Shown: piece after piece, positions 1 to 5,130 of the stretch
How the letters are laid out: each line of letters starts with the position of its first letter
Position numbering within the stretch: the stretch's first letter is position 1
DNA from: Acidimicrobiia bacterium
GTDB taxonomy: Bacteria > Actinomycetota > Acidimicrobiia > Acidimicrobiales > Ilumatobacteraceae
DNA: 5,399 bases
Direction of reading: 5' to 3'
Assembly (NCBI GenBank): GCA_013811855.1
Contig: JACCUL010000204.1
Span: 1-5,399 of the forward strand
Made by a program: the position numbers and the translations under genes
The notes under the pieces: generated by a model
Told to the model about the DNA's origin: nothing
What the model saw: the letters and a program-made list of their open reading frames with translations, nothing else
Databases searched by the model: none

Positions 1-203
1 GGGTCATCAAACGCTACCCGGTCGACGACGCGGTCGAGCGGGCCGACGGATCGGTCGAGGCCCGGTTCCCCGTCGCCAGCGACCGCTGGCTGGAACGGCT
101 GCTGCTGCGGCTCGGCGGCGCTGTCGAGGTCGTCGAGCCGACGGACTGGCGCGACCGGGCCGCGGCCGTTGCGGCGCGTGTCCTGGTGGCTTACGAGGCA
201 TAG
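1..203 (+). CDS. WYL-domain transcriptional regulator, C-terminal fragment
   Basis: This is an open frame from base 3 to a TAG at 201-203, giving the last 66 residues of a protein whose start lies left of the window. The segment near residues 20-40 (RFPVASDRWLERLLLRLGG), followed by VEVVEP and a helix ending in VLVAY, matches the end (WCX region) of actinobacterial WYL regulators such as the PafB/PafC type. These proteins carry an N-terminal helix-turn-helix and a WYL domain that senses a ligand or nucleic acid; neither is visible here, so target and ligand cannot be stated. The gene converges on the exonuclease gene, and the two 3' ends overlap by 13 bp (191-203). The assignment rests on a short but characteristic tail. 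Confidence 0.75.
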   Translation, partial: VIKRYPVDDAVERADGSVEARFPVASDRWLERLLLRLGGAVEVVEPTDWRDRAAAVAARVLVAYEA

Positions 204-751
204 AGCGGATCGAGGTCGATCGGCTCGGCGACGCCGTGCGCCTCGAGGAGGTGAGGCAGCACCCGCGCCGTGGCCATGGCGTCGTGCAGCGCGTCGTGGT
301 GCCGTTCGATCGTGACGCCATAGCGGGCGCAGACCGCGGCCAGACCGTGGGTCAGGAGCCGCTCGGGGTCCAGTCGGCGCGACAGCTGCAGCGTGCACAA
401 CTGCCGATCGAGCGGCAGCGAGACGCCGTGGCGGTGCCCGGCACGGAGGAGGAACTCGGCGTCGAACCGGGCGTTGTGGGCCGTGAACACCGCCCCGTCG
501 AGCCGCCGGCGGAGCTCGGCCAGCGCATCGCCGGCCGCCGGCGCACCCCGCAGGTCACGCCGCCTGATGCCGTGCACCCGGCGTGGCCCGACCCGGCTCC
601 ACGGTCGCGGCAGCTTGACCAGCGTCGACCACCGGTCGCCGATCGTCCCGTCGGGTTCGACGTTGACGACGCCGATCTGCAGGATCCGGTGCCGCCGCGT
701 CGACAGGCCGGAGGTCTCCACGTCGACGACGGCGAAGCGGGGCAGGGCCAC
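191..751 (-). CDS. DnaQ-like DEDDh 3'-5' exonuclease
   Basis: A 186-residue protein made almost entirely of one RNase H-fold exonuclease domain of the DnaQ/epsilon type, expected to remove nucleotides from 3' ends with two metal ions. All three motifs are visible: Exo I DVETSGL (D10, E12), Exo II AHNARFD (N93, D97) and Exo III in the 'h' form HHDALHDA (H152, D157). The catalytic DEDDh set is therefore complete. There is no polymerase, PHP, GIY-YIG or BRCT domain, so it is a stand-alone proofreading-like or RNA-trimming nuclease rather than a DNA polymerase subunit. The start is a GTG at 749-751, the only start codon between the in-frame TGA ending the upstream PhoH gene and the Exo I motif. 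The ribosome site is unclear, with a GAGG abutting the start. The gene lies 24 bp downstream of the PIN-PhoH gene on the same strand, suggesting cotranscription. The substrate (DNA or RNA) cannot be decided. Confidence 0.9.
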   Translation of the reverse strand: MALPRFAVVDVETSGLSTRRHRILQIGVVNVEPDGTIGDRWSTLVKLPRPWSRVGPRRVHGIRRRDLRGAPAAGDALAELRRRLDGAVFTAHNARFDAEFLLRAGHRHGVSLPLDRQLCTLQLSRRLDPERLLTHGLAAVCARYGVTIERHHDALHDAMATARVLPHLLEAHGVAEPIDLDPLYAS

Positions 752-775
752 CCCTCGGACTCTACGAGCGGGGTG

Positions 776-2215
776 TCACAGGAGCTCGGCCGCCAGGCTG
801 GCGACGTCGCTGCGCTCGCAGGTGGTCAGCGTGATGTGTCCGAAGCAGGATTGGCCGCTGAAGGCCTGGGTCAGCACGGCGAGGGCGTTGTTCGATTCGC
901 CGAGGTACGGCGCATCGATCTGGCTGGTGTCACCGGTGAAGATGACCTTCGTGCCCTCGCCCACGCGGGTGAGGATCGTCCGCAGCGTCGTCGGCTCGAG
1001 GTTCTGGGCCTCGTCGATGACGACGAGCTGGCGATGCAGCGAGCGGCCGCGCAGGAACGTCACCGACTCGAGCGAGAGCTGGCCCCGCGCCGTCAGCTCC
1101 TCGACGAGGTGGCGGGCGTCCGTGTTCGAGCGGTGGTCGGTGAGGGCCACGATGGCGTCGTGGATGGCGGCCATCCAGGGGTCAAGCTTCTCGTCCAGCC
1201 CGCCGGGCAGGAACCCGACGTCGGCCCGGCCGACCGGGACGAGTGGGCGGTAGACGGCGAGGCGTTCGTAGCGTCCCTGCTCGACGACCTGTTCCAGGCC
1301 GGCCGCCACGGCCAGCAGCGTCTTGCCGGTGCCGGCCCGCCCGTCGAGGGCGACGACCCCGACGGCCGGATCGAGCAACAGCTCCAGGGCGAAGCGCTGC
1401 TCCTTGGAGCGGGCCCGCAGCCCCCACGCTTCGGGCGGAGACTGGTGCAGCAGCTTCATCTCGTCGCCGACGCGCCGGGTCAGCGCCGATTGCGAGCCGG
1501 ATCGCAGCACGGCGAACTCGTTCTCGCCGACGATCACGTCTCCGTCGAGCTCGGTGACCGGCACAGTCCCGGCCGCGTACGTGGTGTCGATCACCCCGGC
1601 TGTCGTATGCAGCGTCGACCACCCGGCCAGAGGAAGGTCCCTGGCCCGGCGGGTGGGTCGGTGCTCGGCGGCATCGACGCCGAGATGGGCGGCCTTGATC
1701 CGCAACGCCGCGTCGTTGGACACCATCGTCGTCGGACCCCGCTCGGCCTGGCCGAGCGCGGCGCCGATGATGCGGTTGTCGGGGTTGGCCGGATCGAGCC
1801 CGTGCTCCACGAGCAGGTGCTTGCGAACGCCGTTGATCTCGATCTGCAAGCTGCTCCCACCGCCGAGGTCCACCGGGTGGGCGAGCGAACCACCGTGGCG
1901 CAGGCGCAGGTCCTCGATGCCCCGCAGCGCAGCGCGGGCGGCGCGGCCGACGTCGTCGGGACGGGTCTTCAGCCCGTCGAGCTCCTCGACGACGGTCAGG
2001 GGGATGACGACGTCGGTGTCGCCGAAGCTGGCGATGCACGACGGATCGGCGATGAGCACCGAGGTGTCCAGCACCACCCGCAAGCGCGAGACGGAGGGGG
2101 TGGTGAGCGGATCGGCGGGCAGCTCCGCCAGGGGGTCATCGAGGGAGGTTCGTGCACTGACCAACGGGACGCTGTTGTATCGCAGCGGCACCCGGCGATG
2201 GTGGATGGCCGTCAT
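776..2215 (-). CDS. PIN domain-PhoH ATPase fusion (PhoH2-like)
   Basis: This is a 479-residue two-domain protein as started here. An N-terminal PIN nuclease domain covers about residues 47-185, with the acidic set D50 (VVLDTSVL), E77/E78 (VVEELDGLK), D146 (NPDNRI) and D168 (VSNDAALR). A PhoH P-loop ATPase fills about residues 255-479, with Walker A GRAGTGKT (292-299), Walker B VVIDEAQ (D401, E402) and the PhoH motif TGDTSQID (427-434). Proteins of this design in mycobacteria (PhoH2) are known as ATP-dependent RNA helicase/ribonucleases, so this one is probably a cytoplasmic RNA-unwinding nuclease. The start is uncertain. ATG 2213-2215 gives about 46 residues before the PIN domain, which begins near the N-terminus in homologs I recall. 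A GTG at 2190-2192 and later TTG/GTG codons are alternatives, and none has a good ribosome site. It runs divergently from the HIT gene and leads the exonuclease. No obvious PhoAT-type antitoxin gene sits upstream. Confidence 0.9.
   Translation of the reverse strand: MTAIHHRRVPLRYNSVPLVSARTSLDDPLAELPADPLTTPSVSRLRVVLDTSVLIADPSCIASFGDTDVVIPLTVVEELDGLKTRPDDVGRAARAALRGIEDLRLRHGGSLAHPVDLGGGSSLQIEINGVRKHLLVEHGLDPANPDNRIIGAALGQAERGPTTMVSNDAALRIKAAHLGVDAAEHRPTRRARDLPLAGWSTLHTTAGVIDTTYAAGTVPVTELDGDVIVGENEFAVLRSGSQSALTRRVGDEMKLLHQSPPEAWGLRARSKEQRFALELLLDPAVGVVALDGRAGTGKTLLAVAAGLEQVVEQGRYERLAVYRPLVPVGRADVGFLPGGLDEKLDPWMAAIHDAIVALTDHRSNTDARHLVEELTARGQLSLESVTFLRGRSLHRQLVVIDEAQNLEPTTLRTILTRVGEGTKVIFTGDTSQIDAPYLGESNNALAVLTQAFSGQSCFGHITLTTCERSDVASLAAELL
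2175..2180. promoter_or_regulatory. Possible -10-like element between phoH and HIT starts
   Basis: TTGTAT on the plus strand (ATACAA on the minus strand) is one of very few AT-rich hexamers in this region. Around it the PhoH frame shows several A or T third bases, unlike the rest of the gene. It could be part of a promoter for the divergent HIT gene (plus), or for a PhoH gene that starts further in than annotated. I see no convincing -35 box for either direction, so this is only a pointer. Confidence 0.2.
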
Positions 2216-2224
2216 GATGACGAC

Positions 2225-2641
2225 GTGCCCGCCGCGACGGCCTGTCCGTTCTGCGCCATCGTCACCGGTGACATCGCGGCCGAGGTGGTGTGGCGTGACG
2301 CCACGGTGGTCGCCTTCCTCGACCGCTCGCCGCTGTTCGCGGGCCACGTGCTCGTGGTGCCGACGGTGCACGTCGTGACGCTGCCCGAGCTCGACGACGT
2401 GGGTGCCTACTTCGAACGCGTGCGGCGTCTGGCCGCCGTGATGCCGGGCGCGCTCGACGCCCAGGGCACGTTCGTGGCGATCAACAACGTCGTCAGCCAG
2501 AGCGTCGCCCATCTCCACACGCATGTGGTGCCACGCACCAAGGGCGATGGGTTGCGGGGCTTCTTCTGGCCCCGACGGAAGTACGCCCCCGGCGAGGCTG
2601 CGGCCGTCGCCCGGCGGCTGCGCGAGGCGCTGACGGACTGA
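2225..2641 (+). CDS. HIT family nucleotide-binding protein
   Basis: A 138-residue single-domain histidine-triad protein, a family of nucleotide-binding hydrolases/transferases acting on small adenylated or nucleotidyl substrates in the cytoplasm. The triad HLHTHVV is at residues 96-102 (H96, H98, H100), with the conserved INN at 86-88 and GHVLVVP at 40-46. The N-terminal CPFC (C7, C10) suits a zinc-binding Hint-like subclass. The tail GDGLRGFFWPRRKYA resembles actinobacterial HIT proteins of unknown exact substrate. I chose the GTG at 2225-2227 because the family usually starts just before CxFC, and the ten codons before it (from an ATG at 2198) have four T third bases, unlike the gene body. 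The ATG start would add nine residues and overlap the PhoH start. There is no clear ribosome site for either. The substrate cannot be told from sequence. Confidence 0.88.
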   Translation: MPAATACPFCAIVTGDIAAEVVWRDATVVAFLDRSPLFAGHVLVVPTVHVVTLPELDDVGAYFERVRRLAAVMPGALDAQGTFVAINNVVSQSVAHLHTHVVPRTKGDGLRGFFWPRRKYAPGEAAAVARRLREALTD

Positions 2642-2649
2642 CGACATCG

Positions 2650-2671
2650 CTGCCAGACCGTGCCGTGGCAG
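2650..2671 (+). terminator. Weak hairpin after the HIT gene
   Basis: CTGCCA (2650-2655) pairs with TGGCAG (2666-2671) around a 10-base loop, starting 8 bases after the HIT stop codon. The stem is only 6 bp and no T-run follows, so it may be chance. It is the only stem I see close to the 3' end of this gene. Confidence 0.2.
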
Positions 2672-2687
2672 GGCCTGGGCCATGTCA

Positions 2688-2701
2688 GTTGCAGATGCAA
2701 C
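2688..2701. promoter_or_regulatory. Perfect palindrome, candidate operator upstream of HU
   Basis: GTTGCA-GA-TGCAAC is a perfect inverted repeat of two 6-base arms around 2 bases. It is flanked by GTC (2684-2686) and GAC (2702-2704), which extend the symmetry with a one-base bulge. A second TTGCAG copy lies 24 bp downstream at 2713-2718, inside the candidate -35 box. The form suits a dimeric regulator binding upstream of the HU promoter. No known factor is recognised, and no gene for one lies next to it. Confidence 0.35.
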
Positions 2702-2712
2702 GACATCGATGC

Positions 2713-2741
2713 TTGCAGTCCGGCTCGATCCGCACTGTCAT
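2713..2741 (+). promoter_or_regulatory. Candidate sigma-70-type promoter for HU and tail genes
   Basis: TTGCAG (2713-2718) as the -35 box and TGTCAT (2736-2741) as the -10 box are separated by an ideal 17 bp, each matching the consensus at four of six positions. Transcription would start near 2748 and leave a leader of about 93 bases before the HU start codon. This is the best match in the spacer, but actinobacterial promoters are loose and the call is tentative. Confidence 0.3.
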
Positions 2742-2798
2742 TGCGCACGTCATACCAACGGCGGACCGCTCAACGTGGGGGGCCGCATGGACACAGGA

Positions 2799-2816
2799 CC
2801 GGGCGCCGCCGCCCGG
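2799..2816 (+). promoter_or_regulatory. GC-rich hairpin in the HU mRNA leader
   Basis: CCGGGCG (2799-2805) and CGCCCGG (2810-2816) form a perfect 7-bp all-GC stem with a CCGC loop. It ends 24 bases before the HU start codon and about 17 before the AGAGGA ribosome site (2832-2837). No T-run follows, so it is not a classical terminator. It could stabilise the mRNA or influence ribosome entry; that role is inference. Confidence 0.35.
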
Positions 2817-2840
2817 CACGAACATGCCGAAAGAGGACAC

Positions 2841-3134
2841 ATGACCAAGGCAGAGCTCATCGATGCGGTGGCAACGTCGGCCGGCGTCTCGAAGACGGAT
2901 GCCGAGCGCACGCTCGGTGCGTTCTTCGATCACGTCGTCAAGACGACGAAGTCGAAATCGGGCGACAAGGTCTCGTGGCCGGGCTTCGGGTCGTTCAGCA
3001 CGACCAAGCGCGCCGCACGGACCGGACGCAACCCGCAGACCGGCGCACCAGTGAAGATCGCCGCCTCGACGGCGATGCGTTTCACGCCCAGCGCGACGTT
3101 GAAGACGGCCCTGAACCCGAAGAGGAAGAAGTGA
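2841..3134 (+). CDS. HU family DNA-binding protein
   Basis: This is a complete 97-residue HU/IHF-fold protein that bends and compacts DNA as a dimer in the nucleoid. It opens with MTKAELIDAVA, typical of HU. It has the dimer-core GFGSF at 48-52 and the DNA-binding arm RAARTGRNPQTG at about 57-68, with the intercalating proline at P65, and ends in NPKRKK. AGAGGA at 2832-2837 supports the ATG at 2841; an in-frame ATG at 2787 would add 18 non-HU residues and is disfavoured. In many actinobacteria HU (HupB) continues into a Lys/Ala-rich tail. Here the chain stops at residue 97 and the tail is a separate frame starting two bases after the stop. This is probably the main nucleoid HU, expressed together with the next gene. 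Confidence 0.95.
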   Translation: MTKAELIDAVATSAGVSKTDAERTLGAFFDHVVKTTKSKSGDKVSWPGFGSFSTTKRAARTGRNPQTGAPVKIAASTAMRFTPSATLKTALNPKRKK

Positions 3135-3136
3135 CA

Positions 3137-3466
3137 ATGGCAGTGAAGAAGGCCGCCACCAAGAAGGCGGCAGCAAAGAAGGCCCCGGCCAGGAAGGTCG
3201 CGGCGAAGAAGGCTCCCGCCAAGAAGGCGGCGGCAACGAAGGCGCCGGCCAGGAAGAAGGCGGCGTCGAAGCAGGCTCCGGCCAGGAAGGCCGCGGCGAA
3301 GAAGGCGCCGGCCAAGAAGACGCCGGCCAAGAAGAAGGCGGCCAAGAAGAAGGCCCCGGCCAGGAAGGCGGCGGCGAAGAAGGCGTCCGCCAGGAAGGCC
3401 GCGGCGAAGAAGGCGCCCGCCAAGCGGCCGGCAGCCAAGAAGGCGCCCGCCGCACGCGCTCGCTGA
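3137..3466 (+). CDS. Lys/Ala/Pro-rich histone H1-like tail protein
   Basis: A 109-residue, strongly basic, low-complexity protein with about 47 Ala, 35 Lys, 10 Pro and 8 Arg and no Asp or Glu. It is built from degenerate repeats of the type KKAPARKAAA, like the C-terminal tail of actinobacterial HupB, eukaryotic histone H1 and the Hc1/AlgP proteins. Such tails are disordered and bind DNA backbone non-specifically, promoting compaction; the same role is likely here. The ATG at 3137-3139 lies two bases after the HU stop, and the AGAGGA at 3121-3126 inside the HU 3' end can serve as ribosome site. A GTG at 3131 overlapping the HU stop (GTGA) is an alternative. Both choices imply coupling to HU translation. 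The frame is -1 relative to HU, so an indel separating a once single gene, or a sequencing error, must be considered. Confidence 0.8.
   Translation: MAVKKAATKKAAAKKAPARKVAAKKAPAKKAAATKAPARKKAASKQAPARKAAAKKAPAKKTPAKKKAAKKKAPARKAAAKKASARKAAAKKAPAKRPAAKKAPAARAR
3140..3460 (+). repeat. Degenerate tandem coding repeats in the tail gene
   Basis: The DNA repeats purine-rich AAGAAGG blocks alternating with GCC/GCG-rich blocks, roughly every 15-30 bases, mirroring the protein repeat. One 29-base segment is identical at 3281-3309 and 3389-3417, exactly 108 bp (36 codons) apart, indicating internal duplication. Lysines are almost all AAG. Confidence 0.75.
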
Positions 3467-3478
3467 CCGCCAGCGCTT

Positions 3479-3518
3479 CGTCGGAGGGGACCCGACCGCG
3501 GTCGTCTCCGACGGGTCC
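3479..3518 (+). terminator. Structured spacer after the tail gene, candidate terminator
   Basis: CGTCGGAG (3479-3486) pairs with CTCCGACG (3506-3513), an 8-bp stem beginning 12 bases after the tail gene stop, enclosing a smaller palindrome GACCGCGGTC (3494-3503). A competing 7-bp stem joins GGACCCG (3488-3494) to CGGGTCC (3512-3518). No T-run follows, as is common for high-GC actinobacteria, so termination efficiency cannot be judged. It separates the HU pair from the next same-strand gene. Confidence 0.4.
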
Positions 3519-3536
3519 GGGCGCGATGATCCCGGC

Positions 3537-4319
3537 GTGGATGCGCTGTGCGCCGACCTCGCCGCGGAGCACGGTGTGCTCGAGGCCGTCGTCGCCGACG
3601 CCGACCTGTCGACGCCGACGCCCGCCGCCGAATGGACGGTGGGTGATCAGCTCAGCCACCTCTGGTACTTCGACCAGCGGGCGCGGCAGGCGCTGACCGA
3701 CCCCGACGGGTTCGCCGCCGAGGCGGCGTCGTTGCTGTCCGACGTCGCCCGAACCGGTCGTGACCCGTCCGTCGAGCAGGGACGGGCGCTCGACGGCGCG
3801 GCGCTGCTCGCCGCATGGCGCGCCGATCGCGCCGCGCTGCTGGAGGCGGCTCGCCGCGCCGATCCGAAGGCACGGGTGCCGTGGTACGGGCCGGCGATGA
3901 GCGCCCGCTCGTTCGTCACGGCACGGCTGATGGAGACCTGGGCCCACGGTCAGGACGTCGCCGACGGGCTCGGTGTCCTGCGGGTGCCGACCGATCGCCT
4001 GCGCCACGTGGCGCACATCGGCGTCGGGGCCCGGCCCTTCAGCTTCATGGCCCACGGTCGAGTCGTCCCCGACGTCGACGTCCGGGTGGAGCTGACGGGA
4101 CCGACGGGCGACACGTGGACATGGGGAGCCGAGGCGGCCGTCGACCGGGTGACCGGACCGGCCCTGGACTTCTGCCTGCTCGTCACCCGACGCCGCCATC
4201 GCGACGACGTCGACGTGCACGCCGACGGACCCGTCGCCGACGCGTGGCTGGACATCGCCCAGGCCTTCGCCGGCCCACCGGGTCGAGGCCGCCGCGCCGG
4301 CCAGTTCGCCCCTCCCTGA
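3537..4319 (+). CDS. TIGR03084 family metal-binding protein (mycothiol isomerase-like)
   Basis: A 260-residue protein with a DinB-like four-helix N-terminal domain of the mycothiol-dependent maleylpyruvate isomerase type (about residues 1-145) and a C-terminal alpha/beta domain (about 150-245) as in the TIGR03084 family. Candidate metal ligands are H41 (DQLSHL), E133 and H137 (METWAHGQD), the same His/Glu/His pattern described for mycothiol-dependent maleylpyruvate isomerase. It is therefore probably a cytosolic metalloenzyme that may use a thiol cofactor, but the substrate is unknown. The start is GTG 3537-3539; the family typically begins only a few residues before the first helix seen here. 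No strong ribosome site is visible. The gene stands alone between the HU pair and a convergent deacetylase, so context does not name its pathway. Confidence 0.85.
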   Translation: MDALCADLAAEHGVLEAVVADADLSTPTPAAEWTVGDQLSHLWYFDQRARQALTDPDGFAAEAASLLSDVARTGRDPSVEQGRALDGAALLAAWRADRAALLEAARRADPKARVPWYGPAMSARSFVTARLMETWAHGQDVADGLGVLRVPTDRLRHVAHIGVGARPFSFMAHGRVVPDVDVRVELTGPTGDTWTWGAEAAVDRVTGPALDFCLLVTRRRHRDDVDVHADGPVADAWLDIAQAFAGPPGRGRRAGQFAPP

Positions 4320-4328
4320 TTTCCGGGA

Positions 4329-4373
4329 TCTGGGCCCGCCAGCGTCTCAGATTCGAGACGATTCGCACCCAGA
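4329..4373. terminator. Nested inverted repeat between convergent genes
   Basis: An inner stem CGTCTC (4343-4348) / GAGACG (4355-4360) with a 6-base loop lies inside an outer stem TCTGGG (4329-4334) / CCCAGA (4368-4373). The element fills most of the 73-bp gap between the 3' ends of the TIGR03084 and deacetylase genes, the position expected for a bidirectional terminator. There is no T-run on either strand. GATTCG is also directly repeated at 4350-4355 and 4360-4365. Confidence 0.5.
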
Positions 4374-4392
4374 AACGAGCGCACCGGCTGGA

Positions 4393-5130
4393 TCAGAGGT
4401 CGGTGATGGCGGCGAAGACCTCGGCGGCGGCGAGGCCGTGCGGGGCGCCGAGCTCGGCGAGGCGGGCGCGGATGCGGGCGCGGAACGGTTCCAGCTCGCT
4501 GTCGTCGGCGGCGCGCATGGTCGTCTCGAACTGGCTGACGTGGGCCTCCAGCGCCGCCAGCTTGCGGTCGACGGTGGCCGTCACGTCCTCGACGTGGTTG
4601 GCCGCGTCGGCCTCCCAGAGCAGCAGTGCCGACGGGCGGTGGTGGGCGAGGCGGTGCTCGGGGAAGAAGTGCGGATCGCGAGCGGCGACGACCGCGTCGC
4701 AGACCAGCAACCCGGCGTGGCGGTGGTCCGGGTGGAGCCGATAGCGCTTCCACGGGTCGTGGCCGAGCACGATCTCCGGCCGCAGCTCCCTGATGATCCG
4801 GGCGACGTCGCCGACCGTCTCCCGATCGGCGGCGAGGTCGCCGTCGACCCGATCGAGGAAGCGCACCTCCCCGGCGTTCGACCCGGCGAGCCGTCGCGCC
4901 GCCTCGGCCTGCTCCTCGCGCCGGCGGACGACGAGGGCGTCGAGATCGGCGTCGACGTCCCACGTGCCCTTCGAGCCGTCCGTGCAGACGAGGTGATGGA
5001 CGACGCAGCCGGCGGCCGCCCACTTCGCGAGCGTCCCGCCGGCCCCGAACTCGGCGTCGTCGGGGTGGGCAGCGACGGCGAGAGCGGACGCCGGGACCGG
5101 CCGGTCGAGCGTCCAGCCGCTCGCCGTCAC
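4393..5130 (-). CDS. PIG-L/LmbE family zinc deacetylase
   Basis: A 245-residue protein covering the whole PIG-L (LmbE-like) domain, which hydrolyses N-acetyl groups from sugar-linked substrates; MshB and Mca of mycothiol metabolism and BshB are relatives. Numbered from the GTG start, the metal/catalytic motif AHPDDAEFG is at 21-29 (H22, D24 as base, D25) and the second motif HPDH at 133-136 (H136 as third zinc ligand). The surrounding TDGSKGTWD and GHDPWKRYRLHPDH are typical of an actinobacterial subgroup whose substrate I do not know. I prefer GTG 5128-5130 because it makes a GTGA overlap with the CofC stop and the codons before it have poor GC at position three. ATG 5158-5160 would add ten residues and overlap CofC by 34 bp. 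The overlap implies coupled translation with cofC, but a direct F420 role is not shown. Confidence 0.9.
   Translation of the reverse strand: MTASGWTLDRPVPASALAVAAHPDDAEFGAGGTLAKWAAAGCVVHHLVCTDGSKGTWDVDADLDALVVRRREEQAEAARRLAGSNAGEVRFLDRVDGDLAADRETVGDVARIIRELRPEIVLGHDPWKRYRLHPDHRHAGLLVCDAVVAARDPHFFPEHRLAHHRPSALLLWEADAANHVEDVTATVDRKLAALEAHVSQFETTMRAADDSELEPFRARIRARLAELGAPHGLAAAEVFAAITDL

Noticed and set aside
236..2641. An 801-codon open frame on the plus strand running through the exonuclease and PhoH region into HIT
   Set aside because: Only its last 138 or so codons are a recognisable HIT protein. The rest is the antisense of two well-supported genes and has Arg/Gly/Val-rich composition with no motifs, as expected from high-GC shadow frames.
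776..2683. PhoH gene extended to the upstream in-frame start at 2683
   Set aside because: The extra 156 codons are antisense to the HIT gene and contain no domain. The PIN domain begins only about residue 47 even from the 2215 start.
2787..2840. N-terminal extension of HU from the in-frame ATG at 2787
   Set aside because: The 18 added residues are unlike any HU N-terminus and would translate the leader hairpin, while the ATG at 2841 has a ribosome site and starts the canonical MTKAEL.
3115..3140. Programmed -1 frameshift fusing HU to the tail
   Set aside because: The geometry (-1) is right, but the sequence before the stop is AAG AGG AAG AAG TGA. Slipping one base would place the lysine tRNAs on GAA codons, so no proper slippery heptamer is present. 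Separate coupled initiation is more likely.
3082..3438. A minus-strand frame of Ala/Phe/Leu repeats resembling a membrane protein
   Set aside because: It is the exact complement of the AAG/GCC repeats of the Lys/Ala tail gene. Regular AFFAAAFLAG periodicity follows from that and no real membrane family is matched.
3140..3460. CRISPR-like array
   Set aside because: The repeats are degenerate, in-frame coding units without unique spacers of constant length, and no cas genes are near.
2685..4220. A 511-codon minus-strand open frame across HU, the tail gene and TIGR03084
   Set aside because: It is antisense to three clear genes; its Ser/Pro/Trp-rich repeat segment is simply the complement of the tail gene repeats.
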